Shown: one piece after another, positions 16,469-26,435 of the stretch
How the letters are laid out: every line of letters starts with the position of its first letter
Position numbering within the stretch: position 1 is the first letter of the stretch
Assembly (NCBI GenBank): GCA_030054175.1
Contig: JASGCM010000006.1
Location: 1-64,000, forward strand
Reading direction: 5' to 3'
Source of the DNA: Alphaproteobacteria bacterium
GTDB lineage: Bacteria > Pseudomonadota > Gammaproteobacteria > Burkholderiales > Burkholderiaceae_C
Length of the DNA: 64,000 bases
The notes under the pieces: model-generated
The model's database searches: none
Told to the model about the DNA's origin: nothing
Seen by the model: only the letters and a program-made list of their open reading frames with translations
Translations under genes and position numbers: made by a program

Positions 16469-17410
16469 TCAACTGCGCTGATGTTGTCGCCAGTCCCGAA
16501 CTTGCCCCGGGATCAGCTCAAGTGAGCCCAGTATTTGCACGCCTGCGATCGGGCGACGGCGCAAGACCGGGTTGCGGCCGCCGGCCCAGATCGCGATGGA
16601 TTCGGGCAGCAGGCGACGCAACTCTTGCAAGCCATCGAACACTTGATTGGGGTTCAGGTTCAGACTGAAACTGAGCGCTACGATGTCCACTTGATGTGCC
16701 TGGGCTGCTTTGGCAATATCAGGCAGAGGGGTTTGTGTGCCCAAGGACAGGCAGCGACAACCCTCCAGGGACAGCAGGCACTCCACCATCAACAAGCCCA
16801 AGCCATGAGACTCTTGGGGAAAGGTGGTCAGCAGCACGCTGGGTCGACTTTGTTGTTGCGCCTGCGGCACGTTGCCGATGGCATGTCGCAGCACCGAGAT
16901 CACGCATTCGGTATAAAGGTGCTCTTCAAAAATCTCCAACTCACCGCGCATCCATGCGTCACCGATCATGCCGTTGAGCGGCGCCACCAAATCAGTGATG
17001 AAGCGGTAATGGCCAAGAGCCACAACGGCTTGATTCAAGCGTCGGCGCAACTGTTCGGCTTCGTGCTGTTGCACGCAATCGAGAAAATCGCGTAAATCGG
17101 TTCCGCCGCCGGGCTCCATGCTCAATTTTTGGGGTGTGCTGGTTTGGCCTTGACTCAAACGCGTCAGCGTCTCCATGGGGAGTGACACGATCCGGCCAGG
17201 CCGATGCCCTTGGTCGAGCAGGCGCTTGATCGCGCGCAGCTTTTCCACCTGCTCCAAAGGGTAGCAGCGCTCTCCAAAAGCATCGCGTCCAGGCGTAGGA
17301 AAGCCGTAACGGCGTTCCCAAATGCGCAGGGTGTCTTTGCCAATTCCAGTGTCCCTCTCCACGGCGGCAATGGATACCGACATGGGCTCGGGAGGTGTTC
17401 GCTGATTCAT
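16469..17410 (-). CDS. MerR family regulator with cobalamin-binding domain (CarH/LitR-like)
   Basis: This 313-residue protein has an N-terminal MerR helix-turn-helix (about 12-75, GIGKDTLRIWERRYGFPTP). A B12-binding region follows from about 110 to the end, with the four-helix part and a Rossmann part. It has the signature of the adenosylcobalamin photoreceptors: Trp153, nine residues, Glu163-His164, and then ExH with His202 in PQESHGLGLL, the position of the lower axial cobalt ligand in Thermus CarH. CarH/LitR proteins repress in the dark and release DNA when light breaks the cobalamin-carbon bond. It is divergent from the lipid-modification operon at 17491-23806, and a 15 bp palindrome lies between them. 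Light control is inferred from motifs and neighbours. Confidence 0.82.
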   Translation of the reverse strand: MNQRTPPEPMSVSIAAVERDTGIGKDTLRIWERRYGFPTPGRDAFGERCYPLEQVEKLRAIKRLLDQGHRPGRIVSLPMETLTRLSQGQTSTPQKLSMEPGGGTDLRDFLDCVQQHEAEQLRRRLNQAVVALGHYRFITDLVAPLNGMIGDAWMRGELEIFEEHLYTECVISVLRHAIGNVPQAQQQSRPSVLLTTFPQESHGLGLLMVECLLSLEGCRCLSLGTQTPLPDIAKAAQAHQVDIVALSFSLNLNPNQVFDGLQELRRLLPESIAIWAGGRNPVLRRRPIAGVQILGSLELIPGQVRDWRQHQRS

Positions 17411-17446
17411 GGGGCTAAAAGGATGATGTCAGGTGGGGCTTTTCAC

Positions 17447-17461
17447 TTTGTCCTAGACAAA
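17447..17461. promoter_or_regulatory. Palindromic operator candidate between regulator and operon
   Basis: TTTGTC and GACAAA form perfect six-base arms around CTA in the 80-base gap between the divergent MerR regulator and gpx genes. This is the natural place for the operator of the regulator. The assignment to the MerR protein is by position only. Confidence 0.5.
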
Positions 17462-17490
17462 TCACCCATATTGCATCATCATGCGTCAAT

Positions 17491-18099
17491 ATGAATGCAA
17501 AATCAATCCATAACCGCTGGAGCCATGGGGTCGTTGCTGCTTGGATTGGGTGGCCAATCGCCATGATCCTGTTTTGCGGTTTGTGGTGGTCTGGCCCTGT
17601 TCAGGCATCAAACTCGGCCTGCCCCACAGTATTGCAGCATGTGTTCCCACGCTTGCAAGACGAAAAACCACAAGACTTGTGTCAGTATGCGGGTCAAGTG
17701 GTGGTGGTGGTGAATACTGCCAGCTATTGCGGGTTTACCCCTCAGTACAAGGGCTTGGAGTCGTTGTATTCCAGATACAAAGCCAAAGGCTTGGTGGTGC
17801 TGGGCTTCCCTTCCAACGATTTCAGCCAAGAGCCCGATAACAATCAAAAAATCGCCGACTTTTGCGAAAACACCTTTGGGGTGAAGTTCCCGATGCTGGC
17901 CAAGACCTCGGTGCGTGGACCACAAGCCGCCCCCATATTTCAGCAACTGGCGCAACGCACAGACACCACCCCCAAGTGGAATTTTTACAAATACGTGATC
18001 TCGCGCGATGGCCGAGAGATCACGGCCTTTGGCAGTATGACCGGACCGACCGACCGGAAATTCATCGCCGAAGTTGAACGGATACTGCAAAAACCATGA
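17491..18099 (+). CDS. Glutathione peroxidase family protein, exported
   Basis: This 202-residue member of the glutathione/thioredoxin peroxidase family reduces lipid or hydrogen peroxides with thiols. An N-terminal hydrophobic segment (IGWPIAMILFCGLWWSG) followed by VQASNSACP suggests export or membrane anchoring. The catalytic set is visible: Cys80 in NTASYCGFTPQY, Gln113 in FPSNDFSQEP, and Trp163-Asn164 in KWNFYKY. Cys rather than selenocysteine is used. It is the first gene of the operon facing the MerR-B12 regulator and overlaps the next gene by ATGA. A periplasmic lipid-peroxide reductase fits the membrane-lipid genes that follow. Confidence 0.87.
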   Translation: MNAKSIHNRWSHGVVAAWIGWPIAMILFCGLWWSGPVQASNSACPTVLQHVFPRLQDEKPQDLCQYAGQVVVVVNTASYCGFTPQYKGLESLYSRYKAKGLVVLGFPSNDFSQEPDNNQKIADFCENTFGVKFPMLAKTSVRGPQAAPIFQQLAQRTDTTPKWNFYKYVISRDGREITAFGSMTGPTDRKFIAEVERILQKP

Positions 18100-19431
18100 A
18101 GACACCTGACATGCATTGGCCCCGCGTGGCGGTGGTGGGTTCCGGCATTTCGGGCTTGGTCACCGCCCATGGACTGAAAGATCATGCGCGGGTGACTCTG
18201 TTTGAAGCTGGCACTTACTTTGGCGGGCATACCCACACTGTCGACGTGACACTGCCCAATGCTGAGGGTCAACAGGTTCGTCATGGCGTCGATACCGGGT
18301 TTCTGGTTTTCAATCAGAAGACTTACCCGGGTTTGATCGCCTTATTCCATGAACTACAAGTCGACATTGCACCCTCCGACATGTCCTTTTCAGTCCAGGT
18401 CCCACGCGCATTTGGTGCTCAAGCGTTGGAATGGAATGGTGCCGATCTCGATGCCGTTTTCGCCCAGCGCTCTAACCTCTGGCGTCCCAAGTTCTGGCGC
18501 ATGCTCTCTGACATCGTGCGCTTCAACCGCCTGGCCACCGAGTTGGCATTGGCTGAAAGAGACGCGCAGTTGCTGATGCCCCTAGAGGATTTCCTTGCCC
18601 ACCATGGTTTTGGTGAGGTGTTTCGGGATTGGTATTTGTTGCCCATGTTGGGTTGCATCTGGAGTTGCCCCACCGATCAAATGTTGCGCTTTCCAGTCGC
18701 GACCATGGTGCGCTTTTGCCACAACCACGGACTGATCCAAGTCAACGACCGACCGCAATGGCTGACAGTGCGCGGCGGCGCGCGACATTATGTCGAGAAA
18801 ATCATCGGTCAACTGAGTGAAGCCCGATTGAACAACCCGGTTTTGCGCATCGAACGAGATGACAACGGGGTTTGGCTGCATACAACTCATGGCAGCGAGC
18901 GATTCGACCAGGTGGTACTGGCTACCCACTCCGACCAATCCTTGGCTCTGTTGGCTCAACCGTCACAGGCCGAGAGCGAGGTCTTGGGCGCCATTGCGTA
19001 CCATCCCAATAAGGCTTTCTTGCACACTGACACGAACGTCATGCCTCGGCGGCCTAAAGCCTGGGCGGGCATGGAACTACGAGCGAGCAGAGCCCACTGA
19101 AGGCGGCGCACGCCCTGTGTGCCTGCACTATTGGTTGAACCGACTGCAACCCTTGCCGTTTCGCGACCCGGTTTTCGTGTCACTCAATCCGGTGCGGGAC
19201 ATTCGGCCAGAGTGCGTGTTGCAGGAATTTGAATACGCCCATCCGGTCTTCGACCTCGCCGCCATCGACGCGCAACGACGTGTGCCTGAATTGCAAGGCC
19301 AACAACGCACCTGGTTCGCTGGTGCCTGGATGGGCTACGGTTTTCATGAAGACGGTTTGCGTGCCGGTCATTCGGTGGTGCGGAGCTGGCTGTCCCGTCA
19401 TGCGCCCAACGCATTGGGGGCCAACGCATGA
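18096..19431 (+). pseudogene. FAD-dependent amine oxidase/desaturase-like protein, frameshifted
   Basis: The first frame (18096-19100) starts with an FAD-binding motif (VAVVGSGISGLVTAHGL) and matches the NAD(P)-binding FAD oxidoreductases found beside DUF1365 and Cfa genes. The family reading continues in another frame with WNYERA, PLPFRDPVFVSLNPV and the C-terminal FAD motif WFAGAWMGYGFHEDGLRAG. The break lies at GGG 19067-19069: removing one G restores a continuous AWAAWNY. The whole would be about 445 residues. The gene overlaps gpx and DUF1365 by ATGA at either end. One extra base in otherwise intact sequence suggests either a recent mutation or a sequencing error. The exact substrate is unknown; a role in fatty-acid desaturation or oxidation is likely. 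Confidence 0.8.
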
Positions 19432-20198
19432 CCGCTTGGTTGGGTTTGGGTGAAGTGCGGCACACCCGCTTGCGTCCGGTGCGGCATGCCTTTGTCCATC
19501 CGACCTGGTTTCTGATGTTGCCCATGCGCAAGCTCAGTTCCCAAGGTGATATGGGCGTCGCGATCAATCGGCGCGCTTGGGTGGCCTTTCACGATGCCGA
19601 TCACGGCGACGGCCGTGGACCCGAGGTCGGTGGCGCCTTGGCTTGGTTGTTCGAGATGCTGGCTGACCAAGGTGTGGATGACGTCGACGGGGAGGTGTGG
19701 TTGCATTGTTACCCCCGTGTATTGGGTTACGCCTTCAAGCCCGTGAGCTTTTGGTACGCCCATCGTGCCGACGGTAGCTTGCGCGCGGTGGTCGCCGAAG
19801 TCAACAACACGTTTGGTGAGCGCCATAGTTACTTGCTCGACCATCCGCGTGAGGGACAAGTCCTGACCGCTCGCAAGGTGTTTCATGTATCGCCCTTTTG
19901 TGAGGTCAAGGGAGAATACCAATTCCGTTTCATGCGCACATGGACCGCCCCAGGGCAGCCCAGTCGCACAGTGGCGCGCATTGATTTACACGACGACGAA
20001 GGTCTTTTGCTTCAAACCAGCATATGCGGACGGCTACAAGCAGCCAATCCCGCTGAGTTGCGGCGCGCGGTTTGGCGCCACCCTTGGCTCACCCTTGGAG
20101 TGATTCTGCGCATTCATTGGCACGCTTTGCAGTTGTGGCGCAAGCGCGTGCGGTTCTTCCACAAGCCGACGCCACCGGCTGATTTCGTGACACGCTGA
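19428..20198 (+). CDS. DUF1365 domain protein
   Basis: This 256-residue protein matches the DUF1365 family throughout: an N-terminal VRHTRLRPVRHAFVHPTWFL, a central YPRVLGYAFKPVSFWYAHR, and VAEVNNTFGERHSYLL. Such proteins are nearly always encoded between an FAD amine oxidase and a Cfa-like methyltransferase, and in alphaproteobacteria they belong to singlet-oxygen-induced regulons. The biochemical role is not established. The ATG overlaps the stop of the preceding gene by four bases, and cfa starts four bases after its stop, which indicates co-translation. No signal peptide is visible. Confidence 0.88.
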   Translation: MTAWLGLGEVRHTRLRPVRHAFVHPTWFLMLPMRKLSSQGDMGVAINRRAWVAFHDADHGDGRGPEVGGALAWLFEMLADQGVDDVDGEVWLHCYPRVLGYAFKPVSFWYAHRADGSLRAVVAEVNNTFGERHSYLLDHPREGQVLTARKVFHVSPFCEVKGEYQFRFMRTWTAPGQPSRTVARIDLHDDEGLLLQTSICGRLQAANPAELRRAVWRHPWLTLGVILRIHWHALQLWRKRVRFFHKPTPPADFVTR

Positions 20199-20202
20199 TG
20201 CC

Positions 20203-21438
20203 ATGAGACCTACCAGTTCATCCGTCTCTGCACGACCCTTGGGAGATGCCCGGGTCGGCAACTCCATGCGCCAGATCATTGCTTTATTGGCTCACGCCCG
20301 CCATGGGACCCTGACCCTTCAAGAGCCCGATGGGCAGACACGCGTCTACGGCGCCGGCCAATCTCCGCATGCCATGATCAACGTGCACGATCCAGCGGTG
20401 TTCGACATGGCTTTGAAATCGGGCGATATCGGCTTTGCCGAGGCCTACATTGAGCGCCATTGGTCCACCCCTGATTTCAGTTTGCTGTTGCAGTGGGCCC
20501 TGGTCAACCGACGCGCGCTGGATGATGTGATCTATGGCCGTTGGTGGGGCCGCCTGTTCTATCGGTTGCGCCATTGGTCACGTCGCAACACACGCACCAA
20601 CAGCGCCAAAAACATCCACGCGCACTATGATTTAGGCAACGATTTTTACCGCCTGTGGCTCGACTCGACCATGAATTATTCGTCGGCCTGGTTCCAGGGC
20701 GATGCCAGCCTGCCATTGCCGCAGGCCCAATTGGCCAAGATGACACGTGCGTTGAACCAAGTGGGTTTGAGTGCAGTCGCCGACCAAAGGGTTTTGGAGA
20801 TAGGTTGCGGCTGGGGGGCAATTGCCGAGATGGGCGCACGCGACCATGGTGCGCGCATGACTGGAGTGACTCTCAGTCAGGAGCAGCTGGCTTGGGCCCG
20901 GCGCCGACTGGATGACGCAGGCTTGAGCGCCGACTTGCGCTTGCAAGACTACCGCGATATCGCCGATGAGCCTTTTGATGCCATTGTGTCCATCGAGATG
21001 CTCGAGGCGGTTGGGCAAGCTTACTGGCCCACTTACTTCCAATCGGTGCGTCGCCTCTTGAAGCCCGGAGCCAAGGCCTGCATACAAACCATCGTCATTG
21101 ACGACGCCTTGTTTGATCGCTACATCAGAGGCACTGACTTCATCCAGCAATACATTTTCCCCGGGGGCTGCTTGCCCAGTCCATCCCGCTTTTGCCAGGC
21201 TGCTGAACGCGCCGGTTTAGTGGTTGAAGACAGTTTCAATTTTGGCCGTGATTACGCCCAAACTTTGCGGGTCTGGCGCCACGACTTTTTGGCTCGTCGC
21301 GAGGAGGTGTTGGCTCAGGGCTTTGACGACCGCTTCATCCGGACCTGGGAGTTTTACTTGGCTTATTGCGAAGCGGCCTTTGAGCAAGGCAGTACCGACG
21401 TGGTGCAGTACACCCTGAGCCACCCCGCCCAATCATGA
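20203..21438 (+). CDS. cfa: Cyclopropane-fatty-acyl-phospholipid synthase family methyltransferase
   Basis: This 411-residue S-adenosylmethionine-dependent enzyme acts on unsaturated acyl chains of membrane phospholipids, adding a methylene (cyclopropane) or methyl group. Family landmarks are IHAHYDLGNDFYRLWLDSTM, a SAM motif near 198-206 (VLEIGCGWG), VSIEMLEAVG, and the IFPGG segment. The length agrees with family members. In clusters with DUF1365 and amine oxidases, paralogs of Cfa can instead methylate unsaturated chains on the way to furan fatty acids, so cyclopropanation is not certain. It sits mid-operon, with the next gene overlapping by ATGA. Confidence 0.9.
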   Translation: MRPTSSSVSARPLGDARVGNSMRQIIALLAHARHGTLTLQEPDGQTRVYGAGQSPHAMINVHDPAVFDMALKSGDIGFAEAYIERHWSTPDFSLLLQWALVNRRALDDVIYGRWWGRLFYRLRHWSRRNTRTNSAKNIHAHYDLGNDFYRLWLDSTMNYSSAWFQGDASLPLPQAQLAKMTRALNQVGLSAVADQRVLEIGCGWGAIAEMGARDHGARMTGVTLSQEQLAWARRRLDDAGLSADLRLQDYRDIADEPFDAIVSIEMLEAVGQAYWPTYFQSVRRLLKPGAKACIQTIVIDDALFDRYIRGTDFIQQYIFPGGCLPSPSRFCQAAERAGLVVEDSFNFGRDYAQTLRVWRHDFLARREEVLAQGFDDRFIRTWEFYLAYCEAAFEQGSTDVVQYTLSHPAQS

Positions 21439-21986
21439 CCGCCTTCACCCGTCGCCATGGCTTGCTGTTGCTGGCTCTGGCGGCCTTGTCCGTTGCCGCC
21501 CAATGGCCGTCTGGCGCTGAGTGGTTGGTGACCATGGATCGAGAGCAAGGTCGCCATCGTTTTCGCTTTTGGGGCTTGGATGTCTATGAGGCGGTGTTGC
21601 GCGTCGCTCCAGGATTTGAGCCTTCACAGTGGGAGCGCCACCCCTTGGCCTTGTCACTGACCTACGCCAGAACCTTCAAAGGGACGGACATTGCCAGACG
21701 CTCTCTGGACGAGATCGAGCGACAAACGCCTTTGGATCCCGTTTTGCGCCAGCGCTGGCAGAGTCAGTTGACGGCGATTTTCCCGGATGTTGTTGCCGGT
21801 GATACCCTGTTGGGGGCGTACCGTCCCGATCTGGGCGTGGTGTTTTGGCGGCGCAGTGGCGGTTGGCAAGCAGTGGGTCAGGTGCCCGATGTCGAGTTGG
21901 CTCGGCGCTTCATGGGCATCTGGTTATCGCCCCAAACCAGTCAAACCGGCATGCGATCGGCTTTATTGGGTTGGGGGCCCGGTTGA
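21435..21986 (+). CDS. Chalcone-isomerase-like periplasmic protein
   Basis: This 183-residue protein has an N-terminal signal-like segment (HGLLLLALAALSVAAQWPSG) and the layout of the chalcone isomerase-like domain: FRFWGLDVYEAVL, LALSLTYARTFKG, and the GDTLLGAYRPDLGVVFWRR region. Bacterial members of this fold are probably fatty-acid-binding proteins rather than flavonoid enzymes. The ATG overlaps the cfa stop by four bases. In this setting it may carry or bind modified acyl chains in the periplasm; this is an inference from fold and neighbours. Confidence 0.75.
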   Translation: MTAFTRRHGLLLLALAALSVAAQWPSGAEWLVTMDREQGRHRFRFWGLDVYEAVLRVAPGFEPSQWERHPLALSLTYARTFKGTDIARRSLDEIERQTPLDPVLRQRWQSQLTAIFPDVVAGDTLLGAYRPDLGVVFWRRSGGWQAVGQVPDVELARRFMGIWLSPQTSQTGMRSALLGWGPG

Positions 21987-22012
21987 GGTTGACCTGATTT
22001 GGAGAAACAAAG

Positions 22013-22558
22013 ATGAACCGTAGATCCTGGCTGTTGGCAACCACCTCCTCGGTGGCCTGGGTGGGTCTGAGTGGCTGCGCCAGCCCGAAAGTGTCCGACT
22101 ATGCCACCGAACAACCCAGCTTGGACTTGCGCCAGTATTTCCAGGGCAAGATCGACGCATGGGGCGTATTCACTGACCGCTCGGGGCGTGTGGTCAAGCG
22201 TTTCGCGGTCGAGATGGATTGTCAGTGGAGCGGTGACGAAGGCGTGCTCGACGAACATTTCACCTATTCAGATGGCACCATCCAACGTCGCGTCTGGCGC
22301 TTGCGCCATGAAGGCGGCGGCCGCTACAGCGGGCGTGCCGATGACGTGGTCGGTATCGCCAGCGGCCAAACCAGCGGCAACGCCTTTCGCTGGGGTTATA
22401 CCTTGTCCTTGCCGGTCGATGGCCGGGTCTGGGAGGTTCAATTTGACGATTGGATGTTTCTCATGAACGATCGCGTTATGTTGAACAAAGCGCGCATGAG
22501 CAAGTGGGGCATTGATTTGGGCGAGGTGACTTTGTCCTTCATCCGGCGGGGGCACTGA
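22013..22558 (+). CDS. DUF3833 lipoprotein
   Basis: This 181-residue protein has a lipoprotein signal (SSVAWVGLSGC at about residues 11-21). The mature part matches DUF3833: LRQYFQGKIDAWGVFTDRSG near the start and WMFLMNDRVMLNKARMSKWG near the end. DUF3833 proteins recur in clusters with Cfa, DUF1365 and SDR genes, but their function is unknown. It begins 26 bases after the preceding stop and is followed by the SDR gene one base after its own stop. The mature protein should sit in the outer or inner membrane facing the periplasm. Confidence 0.82.
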   Translation: MNRRSWLLATTSSVAWVGLSGCASPKVSDYATEQPSLDLRQYFQGKIDAWGVFTDRSGRVVKRFAVEMDCQWSGDEGVLDEHFTYSDGTIQRRVWRLRHEGGGRYSGRADDVVGIASGQTSGNAFRWGYTLSLPVDGRVWEVQFDDWMFLMNDRVMLNKARMSKWGIDLGEVTLSFIRRGH

Positions 22559-22559
22559 C

Positions 22560-23354
22560 ATGAGGGTCGCCGGATTAAACCCTGCCGTGGCTGATTGGCG
22601 AGGCCGCAGTATCTGGTTGGTGGGTGCCTCCAGCGGCATCGGGCAGGCTTGTGCCCAAGCCTTGATGGCGGCCGGTGCACGGGTGGCCGTATCGGCCCGC
22701 CAAGCCACCTTGCTCGAACAACTGTGCGCCGGTCACGACGCCCTGCCTGTGCCCTGCGATGTGACCGATTTGGAATCGGTGCGCGAGGCGGCCGAACGGG
22801 TGCGAGCCCATCAGGGCTTGGACTGGGTGGTTTATTGTGCGGGTCATTACAAGCCCATCCGGCCTTTGGAAAATCTGAATTTACCCGAATTGCTGCGCCA
22901 TCAGGCCGTCAACTACAACGGCGTACTTCACGTGCTCGACGCCGTGTTGCCCGCCCTCGTTGAACAGGGCCGAGGACACATCAGCATGGTGGGCAGTGTG
23001 GCGGGTTATCGGGGATTGCCCATGAGCATGGCGTACGGGCCAACCAAGGCGGCCATGCATCACTTGGCCGAAATCTTGTACATGGAACTCAAGCCTGCGG
23101 GCATAGGCGTGAGCGTGGTCAACCCGGGTTTTGTGGCCACACCGCTGACGGCTCAAAATCAATTTCACATGCCGGCTCTGCTCCAGCCTGATGAGGCCGC
23201 GCGTGCCATGCTGCATGGCTGGGAGCGTGGCGAGTTTGAAATCCATTTCCCTAAACGCTTCAGCCGATTTCTGAAATGTTTGCGCTGGCTGCCCGACCGC
23301 TGGTATTTTCCTTTGGTTTGGCGCGCCACTCAAGGCAGTCTGAAAAAACCATGA
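22560..23354 (+). CDS. Short-chain dehydrogenase/reductase
   Basis: This 264-residue classical SDR has the cofactor motif GASSGIG at 22-28, CDV after strand 3, the NYNG region, the catalytic serine in SMVGSVAGYRG, and Tyr159-x3-Lys163 (YGPTK). The C-terminal HFPKRFSRFLKCLRWLPDRW resembles SDRs acting near membranes on acyl substrates. It is fused translationally to its neighbours (one base after DUF3833, ATGA overlap with the next gene). An NAD(P)-dependent reduction or oxidation of a lipid intermediate fits the operon, but the substrate cannot be told from sequence. Confidence 0.87.
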   Translation: MRVAGLNPAVADWRGRSIWLVGASSGIGQACAQALMAAGARVAVSARQATLLEQLCAGHDALPVPCDVTDLESVREAAERVRAHQGLDWVVYCAGHYKPIRPLENLNLPELLRHQAVNYNGVLHVLDAVLPALVEQGRGHISMVGSVAGYRGLPMSMAYGPTKAAMHHLAEILYMELKPAGIGVSVVNPGFVATPLTAQNQFHMPALLQPDEAARAMLHGWERGEFEIHFPKRFSRFLKCLRWLPDRWYFPLVWRATQGSLKKP

Positions 23355-23806
23355 ATACCACCCATGATCGTGCGAGCCTGGACGCTGCTTTGACAGAATT
23401 GGTGAGATTTTTTGAGCAACTCAGTTCCGAGAGCGTGAGCCAGCTACCACTTCATTACGCTGCCGATGTGCGATTCAAGGACCCGTTCAATGAAGTACAG
23501 GGCTTGGCCGGAGTTGAGCACATTTTTCGGCACATGTTCGTCCAACTCGAACAGCCGCGCTTTATCGTGAGGGCGCACCTGCTTCAGGGCCGACAGGCTT
23601 TCTTGACTTGGGATTTTTGCTTTCGTTTTCGCCGTTTTGACACAGTCAGCCTGCAAACCGTGCGCGGGGCCACGCACCTGATATTCAACGACCACGGCCT
23701 GGTCGTTGAACACCGTGACTATTGGGATGCCGCCGAAGAGTTGTATGAAAAACTGCCCATGGTGGGTGGGCTGATGCGTTGGCTCAAAGCCCGCGCCCGG
23801 TCATGA
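23351..23806 (+). CDS. NTF2-like (SnoaL-type) protein
   Basis: The 151-residue protein has the cone-shaped NTF2-like pattern: a helical start (LTELVRFFEQLS), YAADVRFKDPFNEVQGLAGVEHIF, and strands ending HRDYWDAAEELYEKLPMVGG. Similar proteins close the Cfa/DUF1365/SDR clusters of many proteobacteria. Its ATG at 23351 overlaps the SDR stop, which chooses this start over the longer frame from 23276. It may be an isomerase, cyclase or binding protein for the product of the pathway. Its last six bases overlap the convergent GST gene. Confidence 0.78.
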   Translation: MNTTHDRASLDAALTELVRFFEQLSSESVSQLPLHYAADVRFKDPFNEVQGLAGVEHIFRHMFVQLEQPRFIVRAHLLQGRQAFLTWDFCFRFRRFDTVSLQTVRGATHLIFNDHGLVVEHRDYWDAAEELYEKLPMVGGLMRWLKARARS

Positions 23807-24418
23807 CGGGCGGGTATCGATGAAACTGGGCCGTTGCATCAGCCGCTCATGCAGGCGTTGCAGGTTCGGGTAGGGGGTGCTCCAGTCCACCTCGGGAAAG
23901 CGGAAATCGAGGTAACCCAGTGCGCAACCCACGGCGATGTCGGACAGCGACAGGTGGATGCCGCTGCACAATGCGTTGTCTCCCAGTCCGCGGCTCATGG
24001 CGGCCAAGCTGTCATGCACCTTGTCCATTTGGCGGTCGATCCAAGCCTGTGAGCGTTCTTGGACCTGGCGATGCGGCCAGTGCCGCTCAAGACGCGCCAG
24101 GATGGTGGCATCGAGCAATCCATCGGCCAAGGCCTCCCAGGTTTTGACAGCCGCCCGGTCGCGCCCGGTGGTGGGGATCAATCGACCCACAGGCGAGAGA
24201 GCGTCGAGGTATTCGACGATCACTCGCGAATCAAACACGGCCTCGCCACCTTCGAGTACCAAACAAGGCACCTTGCCCAGTGGATTCGATTCAGTGATCC
24301 GGGTCTGGGCCGACCAAACATCTTCGGGAATGAACTCGTAGTCGAGTTTCTTTTCAGCCATCACCACGCGTACTTTGCGGACATAAGGGCTGGCGACGGC
24401 GCCAATGAGTTTGAGCAT
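23801..24418 (-). CDS. Glutathione S-transferase family protein
   Basis: This 205-residue cytosolic GST has an N-terminal thioredoxin-like domain (LIGAVASPYVRKVRVVMAEK, then NPLGKVPCLVLEGGEAVFDSRVIVEYL, with the cis-proline in KVPCL) and an all-helical C-terminal domain. The Ser-Pro-Tyr near residue 9 is where the catalytic residue usually sits. It is convergent with the lipid operon and divergent from purB. The substrate is unknown. Confidence 0.87.
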   Translation of the reverse strand: MLKLIGAVASPYVRKVRVVMAEKKLDYEFIPEDVWSAQTRITESNPLGKVPCLVLEGGEAVFDSRVIVEYLDALSPVGRLIPTTGRDRAAVKTWEALADGLLDATILARLERHWPHRQVQERSQAWIDRQMDKVHDSLAAMSRGLGDNALCSGIHLSLSDIAVGCALGYLDFRFPEVDWSTPYPNLQRLHERLMQRPSFIDTRPS

Positions 24419-24502
24419 GATGTGTCAGTGTTGCCTTTTTGATTAGAACGCTCATTTTAATGCGCTTGATGGCGGTGCGTCGTGAGTATGGGCATGACTT
24501 AA

Positions 24503-25933
<1,431 letters not shown>

Positions 25934-25964
25934 GGACGTTTGCCGCACTCAACTCCGGGATGTA

Positions 25965-26375
25965 TCAGGAGTCACGGCTGGCGCGCTCGGCATAGCGGTT
26001 GAAGCGCCAAGCATCTCCGGCCAATGTGATCCGTCGCCAGGTGGCCCGTTTGGCAAAGGGACTCATCTCGGTCCAGCGCTGAACTTCGTCAAAGCTTCGC
26101 CCGCACCCTTTGCACACGGGGTCCCCCTGACTGGTCGAGCAAATCGCGATGCAAGGCGTGTCGGGGGTACTGTCGTACCATTCTTGCCAAGCCTGTAGCG
26201 CCTTGGACGGAAACCCTCGAACCGCCACTTCGTCCTCATGATGGAAGACCATCAATGCGTATACCTCGCCCAATGCCCGCAGTTGGGCAGGCAGCATTAC
26301 CCCATCGGTAGATGGGTTCTTGAGACGCCAAAAATTGATGGCAGCCTCGATGTCGTTGATGTGGATGGATTCCAT
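25965..26375 (-). CDS. DUF3717-DUF1289 two-domain protein
   Basis: This 136-residue protein joins two small families. The N-terminal part (about 1-70, IHINDIEAAINFWRLKNPS and LPAQLRALGEVYALM) matches DUF3717. The C-terminal part (about 72-125) matches DUF1289, with the four-cysteine pattern TPCIAICSTSQGDPVCKGCG and the EVQRW..M helix. The cysteines probably bind a metal. It is divergent from the small membrane protein gene at 26436. Its function is unknown. Confidence 0.82.
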   Translation of the reverse strand: MESIHINDIEAAINFWRLKNPSTDGVMLPAQLRALGEVYALMVFHHEDEVAVRGFPSKALQAWQEWYDSTPDTPCIAICSTSQGDPVCKGCGRSFDEVQRWTEMSPFAKRATWRRITLAGDAWRFNRYAERASRDS

Positions 26376-26435
26376 GTGAAGTAAATCATAGTCCCCGGCG
26401 CTGCATTCTGCCGACGTGGTGGTATTCTCGAAAAA

